The notes below the pieces were generated by a model that did not search any database, was not told the DNA's origin, and was given only the letters and a program-made list of their open reading frames with translations. Below are positions 1-7,728 of a stretch of DNA of 64,000 nt, piece after piece. Source of the DNA: Streptomyces sp. TS71-3 (GTDB lineage Bacteria; Actinomycetota; Actinomycetes; Streptomycetales; Streptomycetaceae); assembly GCF_018327685.1 (NCBI RefSeq), contig NZ_BNEL01000001.1, positions 2,666,001 through 2,730,000 on the forward strand. Direction: 5' to 3'. A program made the translations under genes and the position numbers. The first letter of the stretch is position 1, and each line of letters opens with the position of its first letter.

Positions 1-164
1 CTGAACGGATGGATGTATCGCACAAGAAACCCTCGCGGTACACGCGGCGTTGGGCCGGACCACATCTGCCTGCCCGGTGCGGGCGGCATGGCGGCCTGCC
101 TGCGGTGTGGCATGCGGTGCGGCCGAGGGGGCGTGCGGCGGGGCGGCGCCCGGTCGCGCGTTCC

Positions 165-178
165 TAGACTCGGGGCCA
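165..178 (+). promoter_or_regulatory. -10 box of a probable leaderless promoter
   Basis: TAGACT at 165-170 matches the actinobacterial -10 consensus and ends exactly 7 nt before the ATG at 178. Transcription would then start at or beside the start codon. No Shine-Dalgarno sequence is visible, and no convincing -35 was found. Bases 1-164 hold nothing else I can support. Confidence 0.45.
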
Positions 179-1002
179 TGTGCGCGCAGGTGATGGTAGC
201 CGAGGACGACGAGGGGCAGGCCGAGCTGGTCCGCCGCTATCTGGAGCACGAGGGCCACGGGGTGACCGTCGTGCACGACGGCCGGGCCGCGCTCGACGCG
301 CTCCGGCACGCCCCGCCCGACCTGCTGGTCCTGGACGTGATGATGCCGCGCGTCGACGGGCTCGACGTCTGCCGGATCGTCCGCTCCCAACAGGCCCTCG
401 CCGACCTGCCGGTGCTGATGCTCACCGCCCGCTCCACGGAGGACGACCTGCTGCTCGGCCTCGACCTCGGCGCGGACGACTACATGACGAAGCCGTTCAG
501 CCCCCGGGAACTGATGGCCCGGGTGCGGGCACTGCTCCGCCGCGGCGCCCGCACCGGTCCCACAGGTCCCACCGGTCCCACCGAGCCCGAGCCGGCGTCC
601 CGGCCGGTGCTCAGGGCGGGCCCCCTGACGGTGGATCCGGCGCGGCACGAGGCGTGGGCGCACGGGCGCAGGATCGAGTGCACACCGGGGGAGTTCCGGC
701 TCCTCGAAGTGCTCGCGGAGCGCCCCGGGCAGGTGTTCACGCGCGCTCAGATCCTCTCGCGGCTGCACGGCTTCGACAGCTACATCACCGGCCGGACGGT
801 GGACGTCCACGTGATGAACCTGCGCCGGAAGCTGGAACCCGATCCGCGGGTGCCCCGCTGCCTGGTGACGGTGTACGGGGTCGGCTACAAGCTGGCGGAC
901 GAGTGGCCGGAGGCCCCGGCCTCCGCGGAGCAGGCCTTCCGGGATCCGGGCTCCCGGGAGCCGGACGGCCCGCGACGGCCCGGGGCCGGCGGCCGTTCAT
1001 GA
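178..1002 (+). CDS. OmpR/PhoB-family response regulator
   Basis: A 274-aa response regulator. The receiver domain (about residues 5-120) has the acidic pocket E9-D10-D11, phospho-acceptor D53 in LVLDVMMP, T83 in MLTARS and K105 in TKPF. A Pro/Gly-rich linker with three GPT repeats (about 126-136) joins it to a C-terminal winged helix (about 150-245) ending in the typical VYGVGYKL strand. The tail of about 25 residues is disordered. The frame is open upstream to position 13, but the receiver fold begins at this ATG and a -10 box lies 7 nt before it. The stop overlaps the next gene's start (ATGA), so regulator and kinase are translationally coupled. It is probably activated by the downstream kinase. 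Confidence 0.93.
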   Translation: MCAQVMVAEDDEGQAELVRRYLEHEGHGVTVVHDGRAALDALRHAPPDLLVLDVMMPRVDGLDVCRIVRSQQALADLPVLMLTARSTEDDLLLGLDLGADDYMTKPFSPRELMARVRALLRRGARTGPTGPTGPTEPEPASRPVLRAGPLTVDPARHEAWAHGRRIECTPGEFRLLEVLAERPGQVFTRAQILSRLHGFDSYITGRTVDVHVMNLRRKLEPDPRVPRCLVTVYGVGYKLADEWPEAPASAEQAFRDPGSREPDGPRRPGAGGRS

Positions 1003-3065
1003 GTCCGGCCGCCTCCGGATCCGGCCGCACCGACCGGGCAGGGCTGGTCGGCCACACCGACCAGCATGGCGCCGCCCCCCACACCGACCGGGCCAGCACC
1101 GCCCCCCACACGGACCGGCCCAGCACCGCCGTCCCCACCGACCGGCGGGACGTGCCGCTGCGCCGCAGCCTGCTGGTGCGGCTGCTGGCCGTGTCGGCGC
1201 TGGTGTCCGTCTGCTCGGTCGCGGCCACCGCGTGGGTGGTGGTGCGCACGACCGCCGTCGCCATCGGACAGGAGCGCGGGCAGGCGCTCGCGGACGACAC
1301 CCGGATCTACGACGGCCTGCTCGGCTACGCCGCCACCCACCCGGACTGGTCCGGCGCCGGGCACCTGACCGGCGAGCTTGCGCACCGCACCGGCCACCGC
1401 ATCGTGCTGCTCGACAAGTCCGGCCGGACGCTCGCCGACTCCGAGTCCGCCACCGCCACCGCCACCGCCCACGGCCACGCCCCCGCCCCCGGCTCCGACG
1501 CCACCCACCCCCCGTACCGCCCGCCGGACAAGCCGACCGCCGTGATCGACCCGCTCGCCGTCGACCCCCAGCTCGTGCCCGGCGCCGAGGCCGACGGGAT
1601 CGACCCGCGCGCCGTCGGCCCCTTCCGGCTGCCCGCGGACGAGCGGGACCGCCTTGCGCGGGCCGCGGCCAAGGCGACCGCCTGCCTGCGCCGGACGCTG
1701 GGCGTCGAGGCGCACGTCGAGACCGCGCCCGGCGGGCGCCCCCGCGTCGTCACCGCCGACCAGAGCCCCGTCACCGGCACGCGGTGCGCGAGCACGGCGC
1801 TCGACGCGCCGACGCCGACCGAGACCAGGGCCCTGAAGGCGCTCAATTCCCTGGTCGACACGTGCCTCGCCCGGCGCGGCACGGGCCCGGTGCCGCTGAC
1901 GCTGGACCCGAGCGGGCAGCCGGCGGTGAGCCTGCCCGACCCCACCCGCCCCGCGCCGCGCCAGGCGGCCGTGGCACGCCCCGCCCCCGGCGAGGCCGAC
2001 GCCACGAACGCGCGGGCCGCCTCCTGCCTCGCCAACAGCCGCAGCCAGCAGCTCGCCCCCCTGGTGGCGCCCGGGGCCCGGCTCTACGTGAGCAGCCCGG
2101 GGCGGACGGCGACCACGTTCTTCGACCTGTCCCCGGGCAACAGGCTGCGGATCGCGGCGAGTTCGGCGCTGGTGCTGCTGGTGACCGTGGCGGTGACGAC
2201 GTTCGCCGGGATCCGGCTGGTCAGGCCGCTGCGGGCGCTGACACAGGCGGTGCGGCGGATGGAGGACGGCGACGTGGGGGCCCAGGTGGCGGTCGCGGGC
2301 GGCGCCGAACTCGGCCGGCTGGCGGGTGCGTTCAACGCGATGTCCGCGCGGCGCGCCCAACTGGAGGCCGGGCGCAGGGCGATGACCAGCGACGTCGCGC
2401 ACGAGCTGCGCACCCCGCTGAGCAACATCCGCGGGTGGCTGGAGGCCGTGCAGGACGGGGTGGCGCGGCCCGACGACAAGGTGGTCTCCCTGCTGCTCGG
2501 CCAGGCCCGGCTGCTCCAGCACATCATCGACGACCTGCGGGACCTGTCCGCCGCCGACGCGGGCGAGCTGCGCCTGGCGAAGGAGCCGGTGTCGCTGGCC
2601 GGGCTGCTGGACACGACGGCGATGGGGCACCGTGCGGCGGCCGCCGCGGCGGACGTCCGGCTCGCCGTCGAGGCCGACCCCGCCCTGCCGCCCCTGCCCG
2701 CCGACCCCGTGCGCCTGGGGCAGGCCGTCGGCAACCTGCTCTCCAACGCGATCCGCCACACCCCCGCCGGCGGCTCGGTGACGCTGCGGGCACGCCACGA
2801 GGACGGCACCGCGGTCATCGAGGTGTCCGACACCGGCACCGGCATCGCCCCCGAGGAACTGCCGCACGTCTTCGAGCGGTTCTGGCGCGCCGACAAGTCC
2901 CGCAGCCGCCGCGGCGGAGGCAGCGGCCTCGGCCTTCCCATCGTCCGCAAACTCACGGAGGCGCACGGGGGCACGGCCACGGCGGAGTCCGTCCCGGGCG
3001 AGGGCGCCACGTTCACCCTGCGCATCCCCTCACCACCTCCTGCCAGGAATCTGACAGCTTCCTGA
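999..3065 (+). CDS. Two-component sensor histidine kinase with large extracytoplasmic domain
   Basis: A 688-aa membrane histidine kinase. A disordered N-terminus with HTDR-type repeats (about 10-50) precedes TM1 (about 58-83). An extracellular sensor of about 300 residues follows, then TM2 (about 384-408), a HAMP linker, and HisKA with H468 in DVAHELRTPLSNIRGW. The ATPase domain has N-box GNLLSNAIRHT, G1 DTGTGI, F-box FERFWR and G2 GSGLGLPIV. The sensor matches no family I know and carries exactly four cysteines (C229, C263, C289, C343), which could form disulfides. The start overlaps the regulator stop. Only 24 nt separate it from the secreted protease, which suggests the pair responds to envelope conditions and controls that protease. 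Confidence 0.9.
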   Translation: MSPAASGSGRTDRAGLVGHTDQHGAAPHTDRASTAPHTDRPSTAVPTDRRDVPLRRSLLVRLLAVSALVSVCSVAATAWVVVRTTAVAIGQERGQALADDTRIYDGLLGYAATHPDWSGAGHLTGELAHRTGHRIVLLDKSGRTLADSESATATATAHGHAPAPGSDATHPPYRPPDKPTAVIDPLAVDPQLVPGAEADGIDPRAVGPFRLPADERDRLARAAAKATACLRRTLGVEAHVETAPGGRPRVVTADQSPVTGTRCASTALDAPTPTETRALKALNSLVDTCLARRGTGPVPLTLDPSGQPAVSLPDPTRPAPRQAAVARPAPGEADATNARAASCLANSRSQQLAPLVAPGARLYVSSPGRTATTFFDLSPGNRLRIAASSALVLLVTVAVTTFAGIRLVRPLRALTQAVRRMEDGDVGAQVAVAGGAELGRLAGAFNAMSARRAQLEAGRRAMTSDVAHELRTPLSNIRGWLEAVQDGVARPDDKVVSLLLGQARLLQHIIDDLRDLSAADAGELRLAKEPVSLAGLLDTTAMGHRAAAAAADVRLAVEADPALPPLPADPVRLGQAVGNLLSNAIRHTPAGGSVTLRARHEDGTAVIEVSDTGTGIAPEELPHVFERFWRADKSRSRRGGGSGLGLPIVRKLTEAHGGTATAESVPGEGATFTLRIPSPPPARNLTAS

Positions 3066-3082
3066 CACACCCTCCGTAGCCT
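3051..3082 (+). promoter_or_regulatory. CTGACA direct repeat and -10 box before the protease gene
   Basis: CTGACA occurs at 3051-3056 and again at 3062-3067, an 11-bp period typical of tandem OmpR-family binding sites. TAGCCT at 3077-3082 looks like a -10 box and ends 7 nt before the protease ATG at 3090. The repeat overlaps the last codons of the kinase gene. Binding by the adjacent regulator is inferred. Confidence 0.5.
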
Positions 3083-3089
3083 CCGCCGC

Positions 3090-4151
3090 ATGCGATACGT
3101 ACCCAGTGCATCCCGCAGGCGCCCCGTGACCGCGGCGGTCGTGGTGGCCGTGGCCGCCGCGGCGCCACTGCTGGCCACCGCCCCGGCCCCCGCCGCGGAC
3201 GGCGCCGCCGCGGCCGGCCAGGTGGCCGTGCACCAGCAGGCGGTCACCGCCGCCGAGCGGCAGGCCGTGCTCGACTACTGGACGCCGGAGCGCATCGGGG
3301 CGCTCACCACGCCGGCGTCGGACAACCCGCCCACCGGCGGCCCCGACGGCGCCCCCTGGACGACACCGAACGCGCTGCCGAGGACCGTGGGACGGCTCTT
3401 CTTCACCGACCACGGCGAGGATACGAGCTGCACCGCCACGCTGGTCGAGAGCGCCAACCGCAGCACCGTGGTGACCGCGGGCCACTGCGTGAACAACACG
3501 AACCTGCTGGGCGAGGACAACCAGTGGGCGGCCAACGAGATGTTCGTGCCCGGCTACCACGACGGCCAGGCGCCCTACGGGAAGTTCGTCGGCCGCACGG
3601 GCGCCGTCGACGCCACCTGGCTGGCCAACGACGCGCAGCACGGCGAGACGTACGACGCCTACGACCAGGCGTTCGTCGTACTGAACCCGGACGGGCACGG
3701 CCGGGCCCCGCAGGACGTCGTCGGCGCCGCGCAGAAGATCGGCTTCGACCGCCCGGGCAACGTCCGGAGCACGTCCTTCGGCTACCCGCGCGCCAGCGCG
3801 GACCCGGCCCGCGAGGGCCTCCCGGAGTACACCGGCGAACGCCTCGCCTACTGCTCGGGCCAGGCGCGGGAGTACCCCGGCTCCCCCGACTGGCCCGAGC
3901 CCCCCGGCCAGTTCGGCCCGCCGTGCATCATGGGCGGCGGCTCCAGCGGCGGCCCACGCATCACCGGCCTCGACCCCGTGACGGGGGTGGGAACGGTCGT
4001 CGGGGACAACACGCAGGGCGGGTTCTTCGACGCGGACGGCACTCCGTGCCCGATCGACGCCCACGACGACTGCGCGCGGTACCTGGTGGGCCCGCAGTTC
4101 ACGACGACGATCACCAAGCCGCTGTACGACCGGGTTCAGCAGAAGGGGTAG
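3090..4151 (+). CDS. Secreted trypsin-like (S1/V8-type) serine protease
   Basis: A 353-aa exported protease. The N-terminus has Arg-rich n-region, hydrophobic core and an Ala-rich cleavage zone near residues 33-38, consistent with a Sec or Tat signal peptide. Catalytic residues are readable: H132 in VTAGHCV, a probable Asp at D192 in YDQAFVVL, and S286 in GGGSSGGP, where the usual GDSGGP is altered. Cysteines near the active His and in the C-terminal half could form disulfides. There is no Shine-Dalgarno site. A -10 box ends 7 nt upstream, so the mRNA is probably leaderless. It directly follows a two-component system and may be its target. The substrate is not predictable. Confidence 0.88.
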   Translation: MRYVPSASRRRPVTAAVVVAVAAAAPLLATAPAPAADGAAAAGQVAVHQQAVTAAERQAVLDYWTPERIGALTTPASDNPPTGGPDGAPWTTPNALPRTVGRLFFTDHGEDTSCTATLVESANRSTVVTAGHCVNNTNLLGEDNQWAANEMFVPGYHDGQAPYGKFVGRTGAVDATWLANDAQHGETYDAYDQAFVVLNPDGHGRAPQDVVGAAQKIGFDRPGNVRSTSFGYPRASADPAREGLPEYTGERLAYCSGQAREYPGSPDWPEPPGQFGPPCIMGGGSSGGPRITGLDPVTGVGTVVGDNTQGGFFDADGTPCPIDAHDDCARYLVGPQFTTTITKPLYDRVQQKG

Positions 4152-4216
4152 GGGCCGCGCTCGTCGAGTTCCGCCAGAACACCGAACTCCGCCTCAAGCC
4201 CGTCGAGTCCCGATCC

Positions 4217-4271
4217 GGCCCCTGGTGCGTACGCACCAGGGGCCGTGCGTGCCTGATCCGGACGCACCAGA
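4217..4271. promoter_or_regulatory. 28-bp perfect palindrome plus a second degenerate site: paired operator
   Basis: Positions 4217-4230 and 4231-4244 are perfect reverse complements with no loop; the core is CCTGGTGCGTACGCACCAGG (4221-4240). A degenerate second copy starts 31 bp further on (4252-4271) with an intact right arm ACGCACCAG. The MFS gene starts about 80 bp downstream. The same core, with a second site 31 bp away, occurs at 9490-9540. A hairpin terminator for the protease gene is the alternative reading, but a zero-length loop fits an operator better. Confidence 0.6.
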
Positions 4272-4350
4272 CGAAGACGGTGGCGGGAGGCGATGCCCGG
4301 CCGGGGCGGCGGAGGCGAGTGTGGGGGGAACCAACGACGGAAGGACGTCC

Positions 4351-5760
4351 ATGTCCGAAGCTGTGGTCTCCCCGGTCCGTATCGGGAAGCCGGCGATCGG
4401 TGCCCTCGGCATCCTGGCGCTCGCCCTCGGCACCCTCCAGTCCGTGGTGGAGCCCGCGCTCCCGCTGATCCAGCGTGAGCTGGGCGTCAGCCCCGCCGAA
4501 GGGGCACTGGTCGCCAACACGCTGCTGATCACCGGCGCGGTCCTCACACCCCTCGCAGGCAAACTCGGCGACCGCCATGGCGGAAAGCGGGTGCTGGTCT
4601 GGCTGGCGGCCGTGGTCTCGGCCGGTGGTCTGCTGGCCGGCCTGGCGCCGAACCTGCCGTTGCTGCTGATCGGTCAGGTACTGCAGGGCGCCATGGTGGG
4701 TGCGCTGCCGCTCTCGTTCATCCTGGTCCGGGGGCACCTCCCGGCGGGAGAGTCACAGGTGGCGATCGGGGTGGTCGTCGCGCTGTTCACGGGCGGCGGC
4801 ATGGTGGGAACGCTGGTCGCCGGGCCGATCGCGGAGGGACTGTCCTGGCACTGGATGTTCGCGTTGCCGACGATCGCGATCATCGCGGCGACCCTGGCCG
4901 TGACGCGGCTGATGCCGCACGATCCGCCGATCCGGTCGGACAGCGGGATCGACTGGCCCGGCGTGGTCCTGCTGAGCGGCACGCTGCTCGCGCTGATGCT
5001 CGGGCTCGTGACGGTGACGAGCGGCGGCCTGCCGCCCCTCGCGGTCGGTGCCATCGCCGTGGTCGTGGCCGCCCTCGCGACCGGATGGGTTGCCGTCGAG
5101 CGCCGGGCGGCCTCGCCGATGGTCGATCTGCGCATGCTGGCGAAGCCCGCGATGTGGAACGCGTGGGTGCTCACCCTCGTCATCACCACCAGTTCCGGGA
5201 TGGTGATCTTCCTGCTTCCGCAGCTCTTCGCGGTGTCGGGCGACGGCTACGGCTTCGGAGCCGGCACCACCACCATCGGACTGTTCCTGATGCCGGGCGC
5301 GGTCGCCGGGGCGGTGAGCGATTCGGTCGGCGGGCTCGCGGCGCGGCTCTTCGGTTCGCGTGCCGTGGTCGTCGCGGGCACCGTCGTCACGGCGGCCACG
5401 CTGATCGCCCTGGCGTCGGTGCACACCTCGGCATGGCAGCTCGTCCTCGCGAAGGCGGTGACCGCGTTCGCCGCGGGCGCCGGTACCACGGCGCTGCTCG
5501 CCGGCACCGCCACCGCCGTCGAGACCGGGGACACCGGCATCGCCACCAGCCTGCTCGTGGTGACGCGCGTGATCGGGGTCGCCCTGGGCGTCCAGGTCGG
5601 CGGCGCGATCCTCGCCGCCGGAGCCGACCCGGTGACGGGCCTGCCGTCCGAATCGGCCTTCGCCACGGGGTTCGCCGTCGCCGGCCTCGTCGCCGCGCTG
5701 TCACTGCTCGTCGCCCGCATCACGAAGACTCGCACCACGAAGAACGGAGCCCCGGCATGA
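4351..5760 (+). CDS. MFS drug:H+ antiporter-type exporter
   Basis: A 469-aa polytopic transporter of the EmrB/QacA-like (DHA2) group, with roughly 12-14 hydrophobic segments. Motif A is visible after TM2 as GKLGDRHGGKRVLVW, and a motif-C-like Gly/Pro-rich stretch lies in TM5. The ATG at 4351 is chosen because GGAAGGA lies 6-12 nt upstream; the frame is open further upstream but reads through the palindromic operator. The stop overlaps the start of the FAD monooxygenase gene (ATGA), so exporter and flavoenzyme are co-expressed. This pairing is common in resistance loci that both modify and export a hydrophobic compound. No adjacent TetR or MarR gene is present to explain the operator. Confidence 0.85.
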   Translation: MSEAVVSPVRIGKPAIGALGILALALGTLQSVVEPALPLIQRELGVSPAEGALVANTLLITGAVLTPLAGKLGDRHGGKRVLVWLAAVVSAGGLLAGLAPNLPLLLIGQVLQGAMVGALPLSFILVRGHLPAGESQVAIGVVVALFTGGGMVGTLVAGPIAEGLSWHWMFALPTIAIIAATLAVTRLMPHDPPIRSDSGIDWPGVVLLSGTLLALMLGLVTVTSGGLPPLAVGAIAVVVAALATGWVAVERRAASPMVDLRMLAKPAMWNAWVLTLVITTSSGMVIFLLPQLFAVSGDGYGFGAGTTTIGLFLMPGAVAGAVSDSVGGLAARLFGSRAVVVAGTVVTAATLIALASVHTSAWQLVLAKAVTAFAAGAGTTALLAGTATAVETGDTGIATSLLVVTRVIGVALGVQVGGAILAAGADPVTGLPSESAFATGFAVAGLVAALSLLVARITKTRTTKNGAPA

Positions 5761-6986
5761 CACCCACCGGCCGGTCGACGGACGCGAGTACCACCGCGAA
5801 GCGCACCGTTCTCATCTCCGGGGCGAGTATCTCCGGACCCGCGCTGGCCTACTGGCTGCACCGGTCCGGATGCGCGGTCACCGTGGTGGAGAAGGCAGGC
5901 GCACTGCGCGACGGCGGTTACCCGATCGACATCCGCGGCAGTGCGACAGAGGTGGTCCGGCGGATGGGGATCCTGCCGCGACTGCGCGACGCGCACATCG
6001 GCTCGCGGCGCTGCACCTTCCTCGACGCCGACGGAAGTGAGGTGGCCTCGGTCAACCCGCGCGCGGTTGCCGGCGGTGTCGAGGGACGGGACCTCGAAGT
6101 ACGTCGGGGAGACCTGGCCGCGGCCCTCCACGCGATCGTCTCCGACGGGGTGGAATTCCTGTTCGGCGACTCCATCGACACCCTCGACACCCTCGACCAG
6201 TCCGGCCAAGGGGTCGACGTCACGTTCCACAGCGGGCGACAGCGCACGTTCGACCTGGTGGTCGGCGCCGACGGCATGCACTCGCACACCCGGGAGCTGC
6301 TGTTCGGTCCCGAGGAGCAGTTCCACCGCTACCTCGGCTACGCCTTCGCCATCTTCACCATGCCGAACACCGTCGGGCTCTCCCGCGAGCTCGTGTTGTG
6401 GAACACCCCGGGCAAGGCCGCGGCCCTCTACGCCGTCGGGGACGGCGAGCTGCACGCCTTCCTCACCTTTCACCGACCGGAGCCACCGTTCGAAGCCCTG
6501 AGGAACCCCGACGCCCAGCGGGACCTGGTCGCCGCGGTCTTCGCCGGCGCGGGGTGGGAGGTGCCGGGCATGGTCGACGCCATGCACGGCGCGGACGACC
6601 TGTTCTTCGACACGGCCGGTCAGATCCGCATGCCCCGCTGGTCGAGCGGCCGCGTCGCGCTCGTCGGCGACGCCGCGTACGCACCCTCGTTCCTCACCGG
6701 GCAGGGTTCGAGCCTCGCGCTGGCCGGTGCCTACATGCTCGCCAACGCCCTGGCCGCGAACCGGGACCACACCGCGGCCTTCGCGGCCTACGAACGCGAC
6801 CTCCGGGGGTTCGTGGCCATGAACCAGGCACTGGTCGACACGGGTGCGGCCACGCTCTTCCCCACCACGGCGCGGGCTCTGGAACGACGCAACACCATGC
6901 TGCGCGGCCTCGTGACGATGCCGTCCGCGCCGGCGCAGCCGGCCCACTCGGCCCTTGCGCTGCCCGAGTTCGCCCCGATGCCGTGA
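5757..6986 (+). CDS. FAD-dependent aromatic monooxygenase (UbiH/TetX-like)
   Basis: A 409-aa class A flavoprotein monooxygenase. The Rossmann nucleotide-binding motif near residues 14-30 reads GASISGPALAYWLHRSG. A conserved Arg/Asp region (RRGDLAAAL) and the DG motif in VVGADGMHS near 168 follow. The GD motif in GRVALVGDAAYAPS near 303 contacts the FAD ribityl and phosphate groups. It would use NAD(P)H and O2 to hydroxylate an aromatic substrate. The same fold includes TetX-like tetracycline-inactivating and rifampicin-hydroxylating enzymes, but nothing fixes the substrate here. It is translationally coupled to the upstream exporter. Its end converges with the NarL-type regulator gene 49 nt away. 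Confidence 0.88.
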   Translation: MTPTGRSTDASTTAKRTVLISGASISGPALAYWLHRSGCAVTVVEKAGALRDGGYPIDIRGSATEVVRRMGILPRLRDAHIGSRRCTFLDADGSEVASVNPRAVAGGVEGRDLEVRRGDLAAALHAIVSDGVEFLFGDSIDTLDTLDQSGQGVDVTFHSGRQRTFDLVVGADGMHSHTRELLFGPEEQFHRYLGYAFAIFTMPNTVGLSRELVLWNTPGKAAALYAVGDGELHAFLTFHRPEPPFEALRNPDAQRDLVAAVFAGAGWEVPGMVDAMHGADDLFFDTAGQIRMPRWSSGRVALVGDAAYAPSFLTGQGSSLALAGAYMLANALAANRDHTAAFAAYERDLRGFVAMNQALVDTGAATLFPTTARALERRNTMLRGLVTMPSAPAQPAHSALALPEFAPMP

Positions 6987-7035
6987 CCCCGGACGGAGCC
7001 GGCCGAGTGGTGCCGCCGAGGGGCCCTCTGCCGGA

Positions 7036-7728
7036 TCACGGCATGCGGTCGGTACCGCCGTCGGGGGCGGCGTGGACCAGGCCCGTCCGGTAGGCGATGA
7101 CGACGAGCTGCGCCCGGTCGCGGGCCTGAAGCTTCGTCATGGCCCGCTGTACGTGGGCGCGGACGGTGAAGGGGCTGAGGAACATCCGCTCGGCGATCTC
7201 CTGGTTGGACAGGCCGGTCGCGACCAGAGCCACCATCTCGCGTTCGCGCGGGGTGAGCACGGCGAGCCGTTCGGGGTGGTGCGGCGGGGGATCGTCCGGT
7301 GTGGCCAGGAAACGGGCGACCAGGGAGCGGGTCGCGGCGGGGGACAGAAGGGTGTCGCCGGCGGCGATCGTGCGCACGGCGTCCAGCAGGGCCTCGGCGC
7401 CGATGCCCTTGCCGATGAAACCTCCGGCCCCCGCGCGCAGCGCCTGGGCGACGTACTCGTCGGTCTCGTACGTGGTGAGTATCAGGATGCGGCTGGCACG
7501 CAGTTCCGGGTCCGCGCAGATCTCCGACGTGGCCGTGAGACCGTCCATCTCCGGCATGCGGATGTCCATGATCACCACGTCCGGGCGGAGCTGCCGGGTG
7601 AGTCCCACCGCCTCCCTGCCGTCGGCGGCCTCGCCGACCACGGTGATGTCGTCGGCGGTGTCGAGGAGTATCCGGAAGGCGTCCCGCAGCAGGGCCTGGT
7701 CGTCGGCGAGCAGCACTCGGAGCGTCAC
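7036..7728 (-). CDS. NarL/LuxR-family response regulator
   Basis: A 230-aa response regulator. The receiver domain has D9-D10, phospho-acceptor D55 in VVIMDIRMPEMDG and a conserved Lys in FIGKGI. The LuxR-type helix-turn-helix near residues 160-215 reads LTPREREMVALVATG, then NQEIAERMFLSPFTVRAH. It is the partner of the kinase encoded immediately upstream: the kinase stop and this ATG overlap by 4 nt. Targets are unknown. The remnant of an MMPL-like gene just upstream of the kinase suggests the system originally served an MMPL exporter locus, as is frequent in Streptomyces. Confidence 0.93.
   Translation of the reverse strand: MTLRVLLADDQALLRDAFRILLDTADDITVVGEAADGREAVGLTRQLRPDVVIMDIRMPEMDGLTATSEICADPELRASRILILTTYETDEYVAQALRAGAGGFIGKGIGAEALLDAVRTIAAGDTLLSPAATRSLVARFLATPDDPPPHHPERLAVLTPREREMVALVATGLSNQEIAERMFLSPFTVRAHVQRAMTKLQARDRAQLVVIAYRTGLVHAAPDGGTDRMP

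Noticed and set aside
885..2966. Very long open frames antisense to the kinase and to many other genes
   Set aside because: Expected in DNA with extreme third-position GC; they lack recognisable domains and ribosome-binding sites, and codon bias supports the opposite strand.
4217..4244. Terminator of the protease gene
   Set aside because: The palindrome has no loop, and a matching copy with the same 31-bp partner occurs before the LLM gene, so an operator is more likely.
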